A stretch of DNA of 64,000 nucleotides from positions 97,001 through 161,000 of the forward strand of contig WPIO01000179.1 of assembly GCA_009760855.2 (NCBI GenBank), read 5' to 3'. The position numbers and the translations under genes were made by a program. Shown here piece after piece: positions 1-11,779 of this stretch (position 1 is the stretch's first letter; each line of letters starts with the position of its first letter). This DNA comes from Cristatella mucedo (lineage: Eukaryota; Bryozoa; Phylactolaemata; Cristatellidae). The notes below the pieces were generated by a model. That model did not search any database and was not told the DNA's origin. It worked only from the letters and a program-made list of their open reading frames with translations.

Positions 1-652
1 CAGCATGCTTTGCCAGCTGCTATGACAGCAACTAAGTGGCTTTAATTACTTTGGTGTACCATTCAAGGTGTCAACACATGATTAAAGGTTGACGAACTAC
101 TAACACTCCTGTCCACTGAATTAGACCGAAAAGCTGCAAAGCTGCAAATAAACTGATCGGTTTGCTTAATGACTATTAATAGCCAGGCTTTCCACTACAT
201 CGACCCACAGTGAAGCCTTTATATTGGGTCATACACTGGGAACTGCACTTGCACAGAAAAGGTAACGAGCGACTACAGTCAGGCTGCAATGCCAACTGAA
301 AGCCGGATGTGTGCTTTAAGCAGTTTCGCTTTTACCATTTTAGATAACTATTATCTCATAATCTAGTCACATTTAGCCGATTGCTGCCAATCCGTAAGTT
401 TTTAGTGGCTGGTTAAGAATCTATTAACTCCCTAGCACTAACCAAATTATTTTCTAGATTCCGGACAATCAGGGTTGCTAAAGATTACCTCTGAAGTTAA
501 CCTTTGGACATAACATGACACATATACCGTGTGACAGAGACTGCAACGTCTCCCCGGTTGCAAGATCAAGCAAACATTCTGGCATGTACTAATACAGTGC
601 GTCCAAGACCTACCACGGCTCTGCTCTCCCTTACTTACATGACCTGCTGCAG

Positions 653-708
653 CAGCAACAGCCTTCTCATACTCTGCTTCCTCATCAGGAACTCTTACGA
701 CAATACAT
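653..708 (-). CDS. Possible late VCPIP1 exon (weak)
   Basis: A short open stretch reads VPDEEAEYEKAVAAAAGH and runs into a strong GTAAGT donor, with an AG and a branch-point-like CTAAT upstream of it. It loosely resembles the region of vertebrate VCPIP1 that reads PDVEDLVKEAVSQVRAEA. The intermediate exons (ubiquitin-like domain) were not found between here and 5687, so this could equally be an exon of another gene or chance. Confidence 0.25.
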
Positions 709-899
709 TAGCTATCATATGAGCATATATATCGTCAGGGGAAGAGCCGGGACTCGGGCTGGCCCTGGGCCCTTTCAGCTTAGAAAAGGGTGAAGGCTGA
801 AGCTTGGCAGCCTCTTTTAAACATGACTGAGCTAGTCACTCGATTTGGCTTACAAGCTGTGGGCAACAGATATTACAGCTTTGCAAGCCCTAAAGTGGA

Positions 900-1330
900 A
901 TTGATATATCTTCGTGTTTAACTACCTCGTACAAACCTTAAATCCTTTGGAGACCGTGCATTTAGCTCGTATGCTCCCACAGCCTGGAACTCCCTCCCGA
1001 CCTGCATCAGAACATCCCCTGACCTGACCACATTTAAAAGAAACTTAAAAACATACCTATTTAGGACAGCATTTAGTGGGTCCTTGTGATTCGTCCTCGA
1101 TGTGCTTATGCGTGCTGACACTGTTCATGCTGCCACTAACCACATTTGCATGCTGACCCAGTGCATGTAACCCCTAACTATGTTATTCATTTTGTTTGTT
1201 TTTCAAGCATGATTTTACTTACTATTCTATTGCGTATCACTTTGCAGCAAATGTAAAGCGCCTAGAAAGAGATTAAGTTCTGTGAGGGCGCTTTATCAAG
1301 TGCAATATTATTATTATTATTATTATTTAA
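900..1330 (+). mobile_element. L2-like LINE 3' end fragment
   Basis: Contains the degraded end of the ORF2 protein (TSYKP...SLELPPDLHQNIP in shifted frames), the 3' UTR with GCATGCTGACCCAGTGCATG, the conserved tail (GTAAAGCGCCTAGAAAGAG ... GGGCGCTTTATCAAGTG) and an (ATT)n terminus ending at 1327. The same structure recurs at least ten times in the window. Confidence 0.8.
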
Positions 1331-2843
1331 GATAAATGCAGTGTTGCTGACCTTATTACAATTACACATCCTATCACTTCTTTTGTAGCGGCTGTTTTTT
1401 CTACGAACTCCCTTAGCTATTAGCTATTCTCCTATTGCAATCATCTCATCACTACTACATGCGGTTACCTCATTGACCATGTATGCACTCGAGCACACAA
1501 GTATCGGCAAACCCTATGTTGTGAGTGTGTGTGCTCATTGATAAACAGCCAACTACTTGGAGCACTCGGAACACAACCGAACTCAACAACGTTTAGTCAA
1601 AGACTCTACTGCAGACGTCAACCTAACCGGAGTTTCTGTCGTCTGCCCCAGGAACGCTGCGCTCCGATTGACCTGCGCCGTTGCTAACCCCAGCAGCAGG
1701 AACGCTACACCTCGATTGGTCAGTCAAGGTCGGGAGGGCCCCAAGCCTAGTACCGGCAGATATCTACATCTAGGCGTAACACTGTTGCAGGCTGGCGTAT
1801 TGGTGCATTCTCTATTACGATCTAAACATTCCTCCTGTCTTACTCTTAGCCACTATACATTTAAGTGATAAATAAAACAATAACATGCATAATATGTGAT
1901 TGCTTACGGCAGTGTAGTTTTACCCCTAGGTTACTACCGACTGCGGTAGACAACCCATTGCACTGATTCCTCATGGCCACGAGAGTTTGTCGGCACGACC
2001 TTTTCATAACGTCGTGGCCTAGGCTCCTTGCAGTGCTTGCAAATGCACACATTTCATCTGGCTGTCCCCAGGGGCCGCGAGGGGCCGTTGCATCGTCATT
2101 GGCTTCTCAGCTACAATCGCTGGCTCCACCACCTCCTGCCCTTCAGACGCTGCCGCCACCTGCTCTGACTGACTGACTGACGCTGACTGCCTTTACGACG
2201 GCTCGCATGTGGCTTTGTATCGAACAGAGCTAGGTAACTTTGCAATTGCTATCCAATTTCAAATTTGTGTGACTTCGGTGAGGTAAAAGCTGAAGAAGGT
2301 GGCTACGACCAGTATTGTCGATAGAGCACAGACTTCAGGCAGCCCACATATCACTAGACTCACTAGGACAGACTGATAAAGAGCAAGAATTTAGTCATCA
2401 TTTCACCCTTGATAGGGTTTGACCTCAAAGCCTCCAGGCTGCTACAATGAAGCTAGTGATTAGGGATACAATTTAAGATTCGACTAGAAGAACAAGGTAT
2501 GTTTACTTGAAACGCAAAAAATAAGCCACTTCTGTCCATCATATATCAAGTGGCTTGTTTGGAGTGGGCTAGGGTAAAAGCACACTGGACCCACGGAGAC
2601 AGACAAATCAAATGGGCAATGAGGGTAAATTTTTGAGATTTTAGTAATTAAAAATGCACACAGTATGTGCATCATTGCTTCAATGGAAGTTTCAATGATA
2701 ATTTCCATCAGATGACAGTGATATTTGGCTGCAAAGCACCATGGTCTGGGGCTGCTTCTATAGTAATTCAATTCATTTTCATTTATATATAGCAGATACC
2801 TGGCCTCATGACTCAAGAATTTTACTTTGAACTACTCTATAAC

Positions 2844-2930
2844 GTTAATAATAATACACTTGATAAGGCACCCTCAGAGAACTCAATCTCTTTCTAGGTG
2901 CTTTAGATTTGCTGCAAAGAAACACTTTGC
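2844..2930 (-). mobile_element. L2-like LINE tail
   Basis: Only the 3' tail is present in reverse: (TAA)n, CACTTGATAAGGCACCCTCA, CTCAATCTCTTTCTAGGTGC, TTTGCTGCAAAG. Confidence 0.7.
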
Positions 2931-3439
2931 AGTACCTAGTCTAATTAACAATCATGGGGACAATTTTATTTTCATACAGCATAATGAGCATAACAATGCG
3001 GCTAAGGGCGTTCATTATTTTTCTGCTATACTACAGAATTTAGTTGAGGGCCATTATGCTAACTGAGTGGCCAAGTCAATTTTCACACCCAATGCCATTG
3101 AGTGTCTCTAAGGTAAAGCAGATAAGTTCATAGCTCGGGTGGTTCGTGAGACATCTAAAGAATCGCTTTTCTTAAGTTTGCAGGGTGTTTGGAGAACAAT
3201 AAGGCCACATGTGTGCAAATACTTAGTTTGCTCTATTCCGTAGCGGCTCAGATATGATATTGTTTGTCGCCATTGTGTAACTTCCTTTTAGCGCTAAAAA
3301 CTAATATACTTGCACTAAAACCTTGCTTACATGTTCGGTAAGCTTAGCCCATATACTATGCATGGTTACAGCAGGTTGCAGTAACGTGTTTTATACCAGA
3401 ATCATAACATTTGGTATCATATGGACATTTTAATCGGCC

Positions 3440-3935
3440 TCACAGATACTTCTGCACCGTAATTCGGGGTGTGGGCCCAAACCATTTCTCACACTAGTCA
3501 CAGCAGATTTTGGGCCACTCCTTCGGCAGGTGTATGAATGACCGTTCAAAACTGTCTATATCCTAGGCCTTATCACAAATGTTCAATCAGATTTCAGATT
3601 AGGCTTAGACTCAGTCCATCCAAAATGGAGATTTGGTCGCGGCAGTGGGATTTTCAAGCAACTCTTTTAAAATACCTGCTCTATGCTTTGGATCATTGTC
3701 CTTTAAAAAGTTGTATCTGGGTGGGCATACCTGTTTTGGCATTCATTATATTAAATGTGCAATGCATTCTCTCAACACCTGTCGTGTAAAAACCATATCA
3801 CAATCACATATCACAACTATACCACTGCAATATCTCTTCGTCTGGTGAATGCACAAACTACCTCTAGGCAAGCAACACAACTTTGATTTAGCAAAGAAAA
3901 TAAATTTGACTCATCAGACCACCGAATTCGGCTCC
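3440..3935 (-). pseudogene. Tc1/mariner-type transposase remnant
   Basis: Translated with frame jumps on the minus strand, the order fits the C-terminal half of Tc1-family transposases: a VVWSDES-like start (tggtctgatgagtca), then LFKDNDPKH (the catalytic D of the DDE triad lies in QDNDPKH), then a degraded SPDLN(P)IEHLW-like stretch with LIEHL visible, then FIHLPKEWPKICCD...CEKWF. Several stops and frameshifts make it dead. No terminal inverted repeats were identified. Confidence 0.6.
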
Positions 3936-4036
3936 ATACTGCTACCGTCCAACGCACTAAGGGTTAAAGTAAACGTATATAGCTTGCTAACAGTGTTCAG
4001 AAACTGCTTTAATTACTAATTATAATATATAAATAC

Positions 4037-4207
4037 TAGCTGATTCAACAACCTCTTTTGTATAGAGACGGAAGAGCCTTTACGGCTATCACCACTGCTT
4101 TCGGCAGCAATGTAGCACTACCCACCGAAGGAGTCGAACCACGACCTCGGGACATAAGTCGTGAAAAGCAACCGCATTACCTAGTGAGCCATTCCGACTC
4201 ATCAATC
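4037..4207 (-). mobile_element. tRNA-derived SINE, family A
   Basis: On the minus strand an A-box-like TGGCTCACTAGG variant is followed by a B-box-like GGTTCGA(C)TCC around 4130, then a body ending near AGCTGATTCAACAACCTC. Other copies lie at 35.2, 43.1, 48.8 and 58.5 kb, with fragments at 29.1, 31.6 and 36.2 kb. Confidence 0.75.
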
Positions 4208-4444
4208 CTTAATGCCCCATTACCTAGTGTGCCATCACAGCTCAATAATTCTTGAATTCTTTTGACGAGAATCTTCATAATTGTCCTTTCGACAGGTTAT
4301 GATGCTTACGTTCTTTAGTTTATAGTGAGCTACATACTGTATTACACAGTGCCTCCATTTCTTAATATTCCTGTCCTCCCGCACCGTGACATAACAATGA
4401 TATCAAGCACTAACAAACCAGAGACCCAAAACAATATATACACT

Positions 4445-5015
4445 GTACTATAATAATAATAATACATTTGTAGAGTGCCATCAGAGAGCTTAAGCTCTTT
4501 CTAAGCATTTTATATTTGCTGTAAAGGAAGCATGATCAAATGATCAGGGGTAACATGCACAATGTCAACAACCATAACATGGTTAGAGGTGACATGCACA
4601 GGGTCAACATGTAAATATGCTTAGTTGCTGCATGCACAGTATCAGCATGAATAAGCACACAAAGAACACTAAAACCTGTGCATTTATAGCTTCTTTTTAA
4701 ATTTTGTCAAGTCACAGGATGTCGTCACGCCAGTCGGGAATGAGTTCCAGGCTCTGGGAGCATACTAAAAGCACGGTCTCTAAGGTTCATATAGCTAAAC
4801 GATGCGAGTCAGAACAGCAGGTGTCACGATGCTTGGCTTAGTGGCAGAGTAGATCTGATAAGTAAGTTGGAGTGACAGAATAAAGGGTCCTAAAAGTGAG
4901 TGACAGAAACTTGAAGTCAATACACTGCTTGGGCAAGAAGTAGTGTGATGTAGCAACTGCGACGCTAACGACAGACAAGCCTAGCTGCAGAGTTTTGCAC
5001 TAACTGTAATCAACT
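4445..5015 (-). mobile_element. L2-like LINE 3' fragment, diverged
   Basis: A reverse copy with (TAA)n, tail, GGTGACATGCACAGGGTCAA, then the coding part from the SFGDRAF region through CLSLALQLRQL-like sequence. Diverged, with many indels; no open frame survives. Confidence 0.75.
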
Positions 5016-5686
5016 GCGCCAAGTGTGCTACACAGTCACTTCTGCAATGCCGAGTTCACTGGCTATTTCTCTACTACGTCCACCCTCCTTTTTTCAGTGT
5101 GAGGATTGTAGCAGATTGGCAATCGAGAGCTGGGAAAATAGATAACCTTTAGTAAGCAATGTTTATTGCCTAAACCCTCAGATGCCAGGACGCCCCGTAG
5201 GTGTGTCAATACACAAAGAAATCCTGCACAATTCGCCCCCATAAGTATTCCGTGACAAAATTGACATCCAACCATAATTTGGAGACTGGAAATAACTATA
5301 TGGACCTTTTGGTAGTATTCTATTTCCGTCTGCAAATTTCAATCAAATTAACTCGTCATGATCATCGGTTCTCTTGGACTTCATTTAAATAACATAAAAC
5401 ATTTTCTATGACTTTGCAGCCTAAAAAGTGCATAGCACCACAACCAACAGAACATGCATGTACAAAAAACCTGGCGGTTGTGTGGCTTTTGCAGGCCAGC
5501 ATTGCAATGCCTGAATCGGTAAACTTAGTCACAGCGGCTTGCCTAGGGCATGTGAATCCTACTTCTATGCATAACAATTGGCATGTGCGTCGACCCTGCC
5601 TAGCCAAAATAGGGCAGTGGGTGCTACTCCAGACTGTGCTGTGGCAGGTAATGTTCACACGGCAATGTTAAGTGTGCTTCACCTAC

Positions 5687-5839
5687 TCGATTGGCACATT
5701 GTCATATTCCTTGCCGTTCCAGTAGTGCTTGAAACCGCAACTGCAGCCTGTCTTGCATATCTTGGTGGCCCTCGTCGACGTCTTGTCCCCGTTTTTGTAT
5801 TCGACTGTACCATCCGACCGAACTGTGCGAAGGTTGGCT
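5687..5839 (-). CDS. VCPIP1: VCPIP1 exon 5: CGF-rich zinc segment
   Basis: Residues 481-531. It reads VRSDGTVEYKNGDKTSTR, then CSCGFKHYWNGKEYDN, matching human VRGDGSIVYLDGDRTNSR and CGCGFKHFWDGKEYDN. The acceptor is TTTGCAG. The donor used is GTAGGT at 5686, because reading two bases further meets an in-frame TAG. The phase-2 end needs a following exon that I did not find. Confidence 0.87.
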
Positions 5840-8800
5840 CTGCAAAGTTGATCGATTGATCACTGGAGTGATGGATGCAAGGCCAAAACAAACCAAACAG
5901 GCAAAAAAAAAACATCAGCAAAACCAGACAGCAGTGGTTCGCAGCAGCCCAACGTCACCAAATCCACTAGCTTAATCGCCATCAACACCACACGTGGTTG
6001 GTGAGCGACAACGAGTACTCACTTGCGACAAAATTTGCAGTTCGCTATGCACAACCAGCACGGCTCATCGCGGGCATGCTCCAGAATGCAGTCGCCCGGA
6101 AGTTCGGTGAGGGCCTCGCACATCAAGCAGCGGCCCAGCCTTCGATCTGCGACGAGTGCCCGAGTCTGCTCACGGACAAAATCTGGGGAGGTGCTAATAC
6201 CTGAAGATGACGACAGCCATTAGTTCACGACTACCAAGTATAAGCTGACTTCATTTTTCGTTGAGTCTATCAAACGGCTTAGTCATAATACAGGGGCAGA
6301 GCTGTGCAAGTCTGATAGGGCAGCTACAACGACCTGTGTGTTTCAGCAATCTCTTGTTAATAATATAAAAATTAATAACAATAATACATTTGATATAGCA
6401 TCATCTGAGAACTCAATCTCTTTATAGGCGCATCAGTTTGATGCAAATGAAGCACGATCGAGTGGTTATTGGTAACATGCTCAATAAACAACAAGAATAA
6501 CATGGTTAGGGGTGACATGCACAGTGTCAGCATGCATAAACACATAAAGGACAAATCACAAGGATCCACTAAATGGTGACAAATAGATGCGTTTTAGTTT
6601 CTTTTTAAATGTGGTCAAGAGATGAAGTCAAGAGATGTGGCACAAGTCGGGAGAGAAATCCAAGCTTTGGGAGCATACAAACTAAAGGCACGATCTCCAA
6701 AGGATTTGAGGTTTGTATGAGGTATAGGTAAACAGATAGATTCCGAAAAGCAGGTGGTACGATGCTTAGGCTGGTGGGGCAGTAGATCTGATCAGTAGGC
6801 TGGAGCCAAAGAATGAAGGGACCTAAAAGTGAGTGACAGAACCTTGAAACCGATGCACTGCTTGACTGGGAGCCAGTGCAGGTCGGCAAGAAGTGATGTG
6901 ATGTGGAAATTGTGCCGCTCACGACAGACAAGCCTAGGTGCGGAGTTTTGCACCAGCTGCATGTCACAAATGCATGGACTAATTTAGAAGTGGTATCCCT
7001 GTCTAAACAGGCCAGAATTTTAGTAATGTTATGTAGCTGAAAGTAAGCAGGCTTGACTGTGGAGCTAATGTGGTCATTTTGGAACAGGACACCTAGATTT
7101 CGTGCATATTCAATAGGAGATATGCTGGCAGAGCCGATTTTAAACGCTAGCCTTTCAAATTTCTTAATCACACTTGGTTTGCTCATGACTAGTAAGTTGA
7201 TTTAATCATCATTCAATTTAAGAAAGTTTGCTGCCATCCATGTGTGCATGTCATCAATAAATGCAGCAAGGGAGTTGAGAGAATTCGATGAGCTAGAGGG
7301 CTGGGAGGGACCAAAGCAAAGGTACACCTGAGTGCCATCTGCATAGAAGTGACAGCCTAAATTGCGCACGGGAATCACATCGGCAAGAGGGAGAGTATAA
7401 ACCGTGAAAAGAACAAGACCTGCCGCACAGATCCCCAAGGTACCCTGTATTTCAGAGGTTCCTCGGATGATCTTCGTCCATTACATTACATATTGAGCAG
7501 CATTAGGTGTGCAGCACTGTCGAGACTAGGCTTACGATCATCCGATGCCACATTTACACTCAGGCGCAGAAGAAAAATGAGTTGCACAACTTGAGCTTAA
7601 TTCATGGATGGAGAACTACAGAACGAGAACCATTCGGAGCTGCCAGCCCAAGCAGAGCAGCATTGTGAACAGCATCTCACGAGGGAATGGAAGGGAAACC
7701 GCAAAGGCATTTACGAACAGATGCAATGCAGTGCCCTATTATCCATTCACACAGAAGGCATGGCCTAAAAATCATGTCGTTGCATAGCAGCAGGTTCATG
7801 AGCAGCAATTTTGTTTGAAATGTTGTTCTGGTACTAAATAATAAGTCGTCGACTACAGAGAACAACTTTAACAGCCAGCTAGCATTCATCCTGCTGAATT
7901 GTATTAGCCTCTACGTAAGTGTTACGATGCTTGAAAACTAAGCGATGCTTTAATGGTGGTTTCTGCTTGATCACACAGCCAAAACAGGTCGGGAAGCAGC
8001 CTTTACACAAGTGCTGCCTGAAAAATTCTTTTACTACAACTGAAATCTACCCTTAGTGAAGATATGTGACACATGCCCTATGGCACTGACAATATTTTTG
8101 GGCAAAACAAGATACCGACTTATATGCACTACTTCCGGTCGACCGACATTTCCATACACTAATCAAGAGCACATGTTTGGATTCTCTGGGTGTCTCCTCA
8201 TACGGTGGACTGGGCTTAAGGCAATGCATGGCAATGAATGGCGAGCATGAGCATAACTGGTCTTGAGTACTGCAAGTTGGACCAAAAAGACAAGCATCTA
8301 CAGATAAAACCACGACTGACTGCATAGAGATTTGAATTGAATGCCTTTAAGTATTGGTATGTCACTACAAGCTAGCAACGGGTCTCTTAGAGAAGTGTCT
8401 CTTCGGGGTCTGTGATTGGCTACTACAGCCTGTAGCATTTCGTCCGAGCAACACCGAAAGCCGAGAGTTGTATGTCGTATGTGTAGAATCAGCTTGTCAA
8501 GTAAAGCAGAAGACTTCATGCTCTTCTGTTTGGGGTAATAAACGTCGTTGGCTGGCATGTAACATGGGCATACTTAAGACACAAGTGGTCACATGCTTAC
8601 TCTTTTACTTACTTAGTGCCCCAGTTTGTGGCACATTTAACAAAGGCCACATACATCAAATACAAGTTTAACCTTGTTAGCAGAATCGACATAAATTACT
8701 TTGGTTTGTAGAAGCAGGATACCGAAAAGGAGCTCAGCAGTTCGAACACTCAACTCCATAAAAAGGACTCTAGGGCTCCTGTTGATAGGCACGATACGAC

Positions 8801-11025
8801 CTCATACGCAATCGTTCCTAGTGAGAACTTGGGATGAGCATTAACAGTAAATGGTCAGCACAGATCATCCAGGAGGTGGCTACCAACCACGGTTCGGTAG
8901 AATCAGCTAGCATTAACTAAGACATCATTTGAAAAAGCCTGCCAATTCTACAGAACTCCTTCGGCATTGAAGGTAAACGTCTCAGAGAAACAGCATCTCA
9001 CACAGACAGCAACATATAGCCTGTCTCTCTCCCTTGAGAGTTGACAGGTCCCTCCCCCACGTGCAGAGGTCAGGCACGCACTACTATAATTAAAAGTATC
9101 TTGACTACGCTATAACGACTTGTGATTCGTTCGACTGGCCTCCAGACGCAAATAAATTCCCGCCCCACCAAGACCTTTTGAACTCGAAGGCTAGGGCTAT
9201 TATGATTTGAATAGGGCCTCTGGCACAATTCTTTATTTTAGACAAGCCACTCAATGAATTTCAGGATAGTCTTACTGGTCGTGTAAAGGACACGTGAGAA
9301 GCAGCTGCTGAAAAGGCCTTGCACACAGAATCACCTGCCGGCTTGAAGATGTACTCAGCAACGTCACACACGAGGCTAGGGGCCACGCTGTAGAGCAGGG
9401 TGAACTTCTGGTCCATGGCGGTCACGAGCCGTTCAATGTACTTGTTCGGCAGGCAGATCCCTCCACCGACCTCACAGGAACCGACACCGTCCATGTCCAC
9501 ATACCTAGCGATCTCAGTGCTGCCGACGGCCCAGGCATGTTCGAACATCCAGTTTGGCAAGCGCGGAAGAGGCATACCTGCAAAACCGCAGAATGGCAAG
9601 TCTCGGCAAAGATTTTCTTTATTTTTTAAAGTTCACAGAAGCCAGAGACTCTTAAAGCTCCGAGGATTCTGCTGATGCCCAACCTTTGACTCCAACGAGA
9701 GCGATGTAGTGGTTCCTGGCAGAGCTGCTCCAGGCTATGCACAAAGGCTTATTCAGTGAACCCGTCTTGTTCCTGCACATCTCTGGTGGGCACATGATGG
9801 GAAGAAAAATACCTACAAATGCAGAAGCATAGCTTGCGGTCACAAGCTGCTACTGCTGCTGACCTTGCCATACCTATGCCATCAGCACACTCAAGCAAGG
9901 GATGGGGCAGCTGGATGACACCTACGACAGCTAGAGCAATTGATGGCAGCTGACCAGCTCAGTGCCGCACCGAATCCTATGCATATGCGACGTTCAAGCT
10001 TCATGCAAAAGGAGAAAAAACGAAAAAGAAAAAAAAGAAAAGCAAAAGAAAAGAAGCATCGCAGCCGACACGACATGAGGGCGCACAAAGCAGCAACATC
10101 GGCAGCAGCTGCACGTCTGCTTGCTGGGCTTACACGAGTAGTCCCCGGAGCTCTGAATGCCGGACAAACAGTCGAGCAGCACGATGGGACGCCGCAACAC
10201 GTTGGCCAGGCCAAACACGTGCAGGGGGCGCAGTCCAAGCTGCATGTCGTCAGCTGGCTGGTATGACGGATCACACTCCATGATGATCTCCTGCCACTCG
10301 GAAGCCTCGACAAAGTTGTGTAGCAACTGCTGATAGCTGACAACGTTAGCTGCAAGGTGACTCTTGAGGCTATGGCGCAAAGCATGCCAGAACAGCTCCC
10401 TGCCGATCAGTGCACGCGACAGTGCGTGCACAAGGCAGTGGCCATCTCCATCGGCATGTATGGGCACTAGGCAGCCACTACGATCGTTGAATTGGTCGAT
10501 CAAGTCCAGTGTGTCCTTCAGGTACAACGTACTGCCCATCTGATCTCGCCCATAGCCGGGCACGTTAAGGTACTCGGGCTCGATCTGGAACGCTCTCCCC
10601 GATAGGGACCCGCAGTCGAACGTCTTATGATTGCCACGAAGTGTAGCCATCGGCACGGCGAGGCCCGAGTCCTGCTCCATTCCGTAGTGAGTCAGCAATG
10701 GTGACAGCAGCTTACAGTGGTAGTTTGACATGCCATGCGCTTTCACCAGATCGGCCGATTTGGGCGGCAGACTAGCTGTTAGCAATTCTTTCCTAAGCAA
10801 GTGGTGTAGCTTTGCCAATTCGTTCTTGATCTGTTCAATGCCATGTAAGGCCGAGGCAGCATGAAGCTGACCACAGCGTGTACACCCCACCTGCTGTTCC
10901 TCGGCTGTGAAGTATAGCTGCTCTCCACATCGCTTGTCTGGACACATTCCACGGAACAGATCTGGCATACCATCGTCATGATCAGCACCCATTCCCATGT
11001 TATCACCATTGTTTAGCTCTGCCAT
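5687..11025 (-). CDS. VCPIP1: VCPIP1-like OTU deubiquitinase, 5' five coding exons (partial gene)
   Basis: Five minus-strand exons (11025-10134, 9812-9684, 9577-9335, 6200-6023, 5839-5687) join in frame to about 531 residues that follow vertebrate VCPIP1 in order. Seen: an N-terminal zinc finger (Cys28, 33, 48, 51); the OTU catalytic motif DGDGHC with Asp194 and Cys197; the OTU histidine in NHYIALVG (His332); then cysteine-rich segments ending in CSCGFKHYWNGKEYDN. VCPIP1 is a cysteine protease that removes ubiquitin chains and works with VCP/p97 in Golgi and ER reassembly and DNA-protein crosslink repair. Intron phases after exons 1-5 are 1,1,1,2,2 and agree at every join. Human VCPIP1 is about 1220 residues, so over half, including the ubiquitin-like region and C-terminus, is not accounted for here. 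The OTU triad appears intact, so an active protease is inferred. Confidence 0.9.
6023..6200 (-). CDS. VCPIP1: VCPIP1 exon 4: cysteine-rich segment
   Basis: Residues 421-480. VADRRLGRCLMCEALTELP aligns with human VMDNRLHKCLLCGALSELH. It is followed by a dense cysteine cluster (EPCWLC, NCKFC) that probably completes a zinc ribbon. The acceptor is ATCTTCAG and the donor is a strong GTGAGT (6022). The stretch between the two Cys pairs is roughly 30-35 residues shorter than in human VCPIP1. The exon is separated from exon 3 by a 3.1-kb intron that carries an L2 LINE. Confidence 0.85.
6362..7490 (-). mobile_element. L2-like LINE, 5'-truncated, in VCPIP1 intron 3
   Basis: A reverse copy reaching into the reverse transcriptase domain. 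FTVYTLPLADVI and CHFYADGTQVYL are the RT motif (normally YADD; here the second Asp is Gly). It continues with NFLKLNDD, MSKPSVIKKFERLA, LDRDTTSKLVHAFVT and the conserved tail. The mutated catalytic motif and frameshifts show it is dead. It sits in the 3.1-kb intron between VCPIP1 exons 3 and 4. Confidence 0.88.
7491..9334. other. Remainder of VCPIP1 intron 3
   Basis: No repeats, exons or structural elements recognised between the L2 copy and exon 3. Confidence 0.5.
9335..9577 (-). CDS. VCPIP1: VCPIP1 exon 3
   Basis: Residues 341-421, following the OTU core. MPLPRLPNWMFEHAWAVG parallels the ALPKLP...KAWGVP stretch of the vertebrate protein, and the segment ends in YIFKPAG (human YFYRRTG). The acceptor GCAG precedes 9577. 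Two donors are possible: GTGATT at 9334 and GTAAGA at 9275. The first is chosen because only it gives the phase-1 end that exon 4 needs. Confidence 0.85.
9684..9812 (-). CDS. VCPIP1: VCPIP1 exon 2: OTU histidine box
   Basis: Residues 298-340. It matches VCPIP1 through LNKPLCIAWSSSARNHYIAL, which contains the OTU catalytic histidine (His332). The acceptor TTTGTAG precedes 9812. The donor is GTTGGG at 9683, weaker than consensus, but the phase-1 join to exon 3 restores the homologous order (VKG then MPLPRLP, as in human IKG/ALPKLP). Confidence 0.87.
10134..11025 (-). CDS. VCPIP1: VCPIP1 exon 1: zinc finger and OTU core
   Basis: Codes residues 1-297. The ATG at 11025 begins MAELNNGDNM. A zinc finger (CPDKRC...CTRC) comes first, then a stretch strongly like VCPIP1 (SNYHCKLLSPLLTHYGM) and the OTU Cys-box ADGDGHCLVHALSRAL with GRELFWHALR after it. 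The reading frame continues past the gene join to 9994, but that tail is low-complexity and unlike VCPIP1. The exon is therefore ended at the GTAAGC donor (10133-10132), which leaves one base of a codon completed by exon 2. A good acceptor (TTTTTCAG) lies 14 bases before the ATG, so an upstream, probably noncoding, exon exists; a further coding exon cannot be excluded because those 14 bases are open. Confidence 0.9.
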
Positions 11026-11779
11026 GAAGTGGCTGAGGTCTGAAAAATCTAAAGCACGACCAAAGACAGTGATGGCTGTTGATTAACTGCCATAGCTCAA
11101 GGTATGAATGTATGATTGAAAACTAGTCAGACAGAAAATTTTCAGTCGCAGTCGAAAAAAGTGGTACAGCAAATATTCAAAGTCAACGTGCCCACACAGA
11201 TGGAGTGATCGAGATGCGAAACAGTTTCCCAGCGCTCAATACGCTCACATTTATACCATTTTTACGCGGGTCTACGGCCTTTAGCCCTCGTTAAACCTGC
11301 GGGGCATCATTTCGCTCTGCTCACTCAAACGACCTACATCAAAATTTGCTCCTAAAAGCCACTGCTGCACGAAAACCCATCACTTAATGCTGCATTTAAA
11401 CAAGTGTGGTAAATCAGTGCAGAAAATTCTAAATATACAGGTCATAAAACGTACGACCGCATCAAAAATTCATCAGCTGCCAGCCTCTAAGCCTCCTGGA
11501 GGAGCATCCCCCAGTGAAGGCACCAACACGTCTCAGCAAAGAGAGATCGGTAGTTTAAAGGCCGATAGAAGAAGCAATTGTTACACAATGCTGATCATCG
11601 CTAGGATGCAAAAGCATGCTCTATGCACCGAGACCTTCGATACAGCACGTCGGCGCTTCAACCTCAACCTATGCAAGAAAACGTAGATGACCACCTAATG
11701 GGCACATCCAGACAGACGAGTCCTAGCTATAGTGCCAGGATATGAAATGGTACCGCAGGCGTCTGTCCGTACTTAAGAA

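Larger units (their letters stand above)
1..5686. other. Region beyond VCPIP1 exon 5
   Basis: Should contain further VCPIP1 intron and possibly exons. What I can identify is three L2 pieces, one family A SINE, a Tc1 remnant and a weak exon candidate at 653-708. Between 1600 and 1725 a roughly 28-bp unit (AGGAACGCT...CGATTG) occurs twice. At 2050-2170 (minus) there is an acidic open frame (SEQVAAASEGQEVVEPA) of unknown meaning. Nothing else recognised. Confidence 0.5.

Noticed and set aside
5200..5345. 50-codon minus frame after a TTTGCAG acceptor (possible VCPIP1 exon 6)
   Set aside because: Open in one frame (starts GNRILPKGPYSYFQ) but unlike any VCPIP1 segment and without a matching donor.
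9261..9334. Longer version of VCPIP1 exon 3 ending at GTAAGA
   Set aside because: It would end in phase 0 and put exon 4 out of frame; the GTGATT donor fits both phase and homology.
9994..10133. In-frame extension of VCPIP1 exon 1 (Cys- and Phe-rich tail)
   Set aside because: It lies beyond a good GTAAGC donor, is low-complexity and breaks the strong homology that resumes in exon 2.
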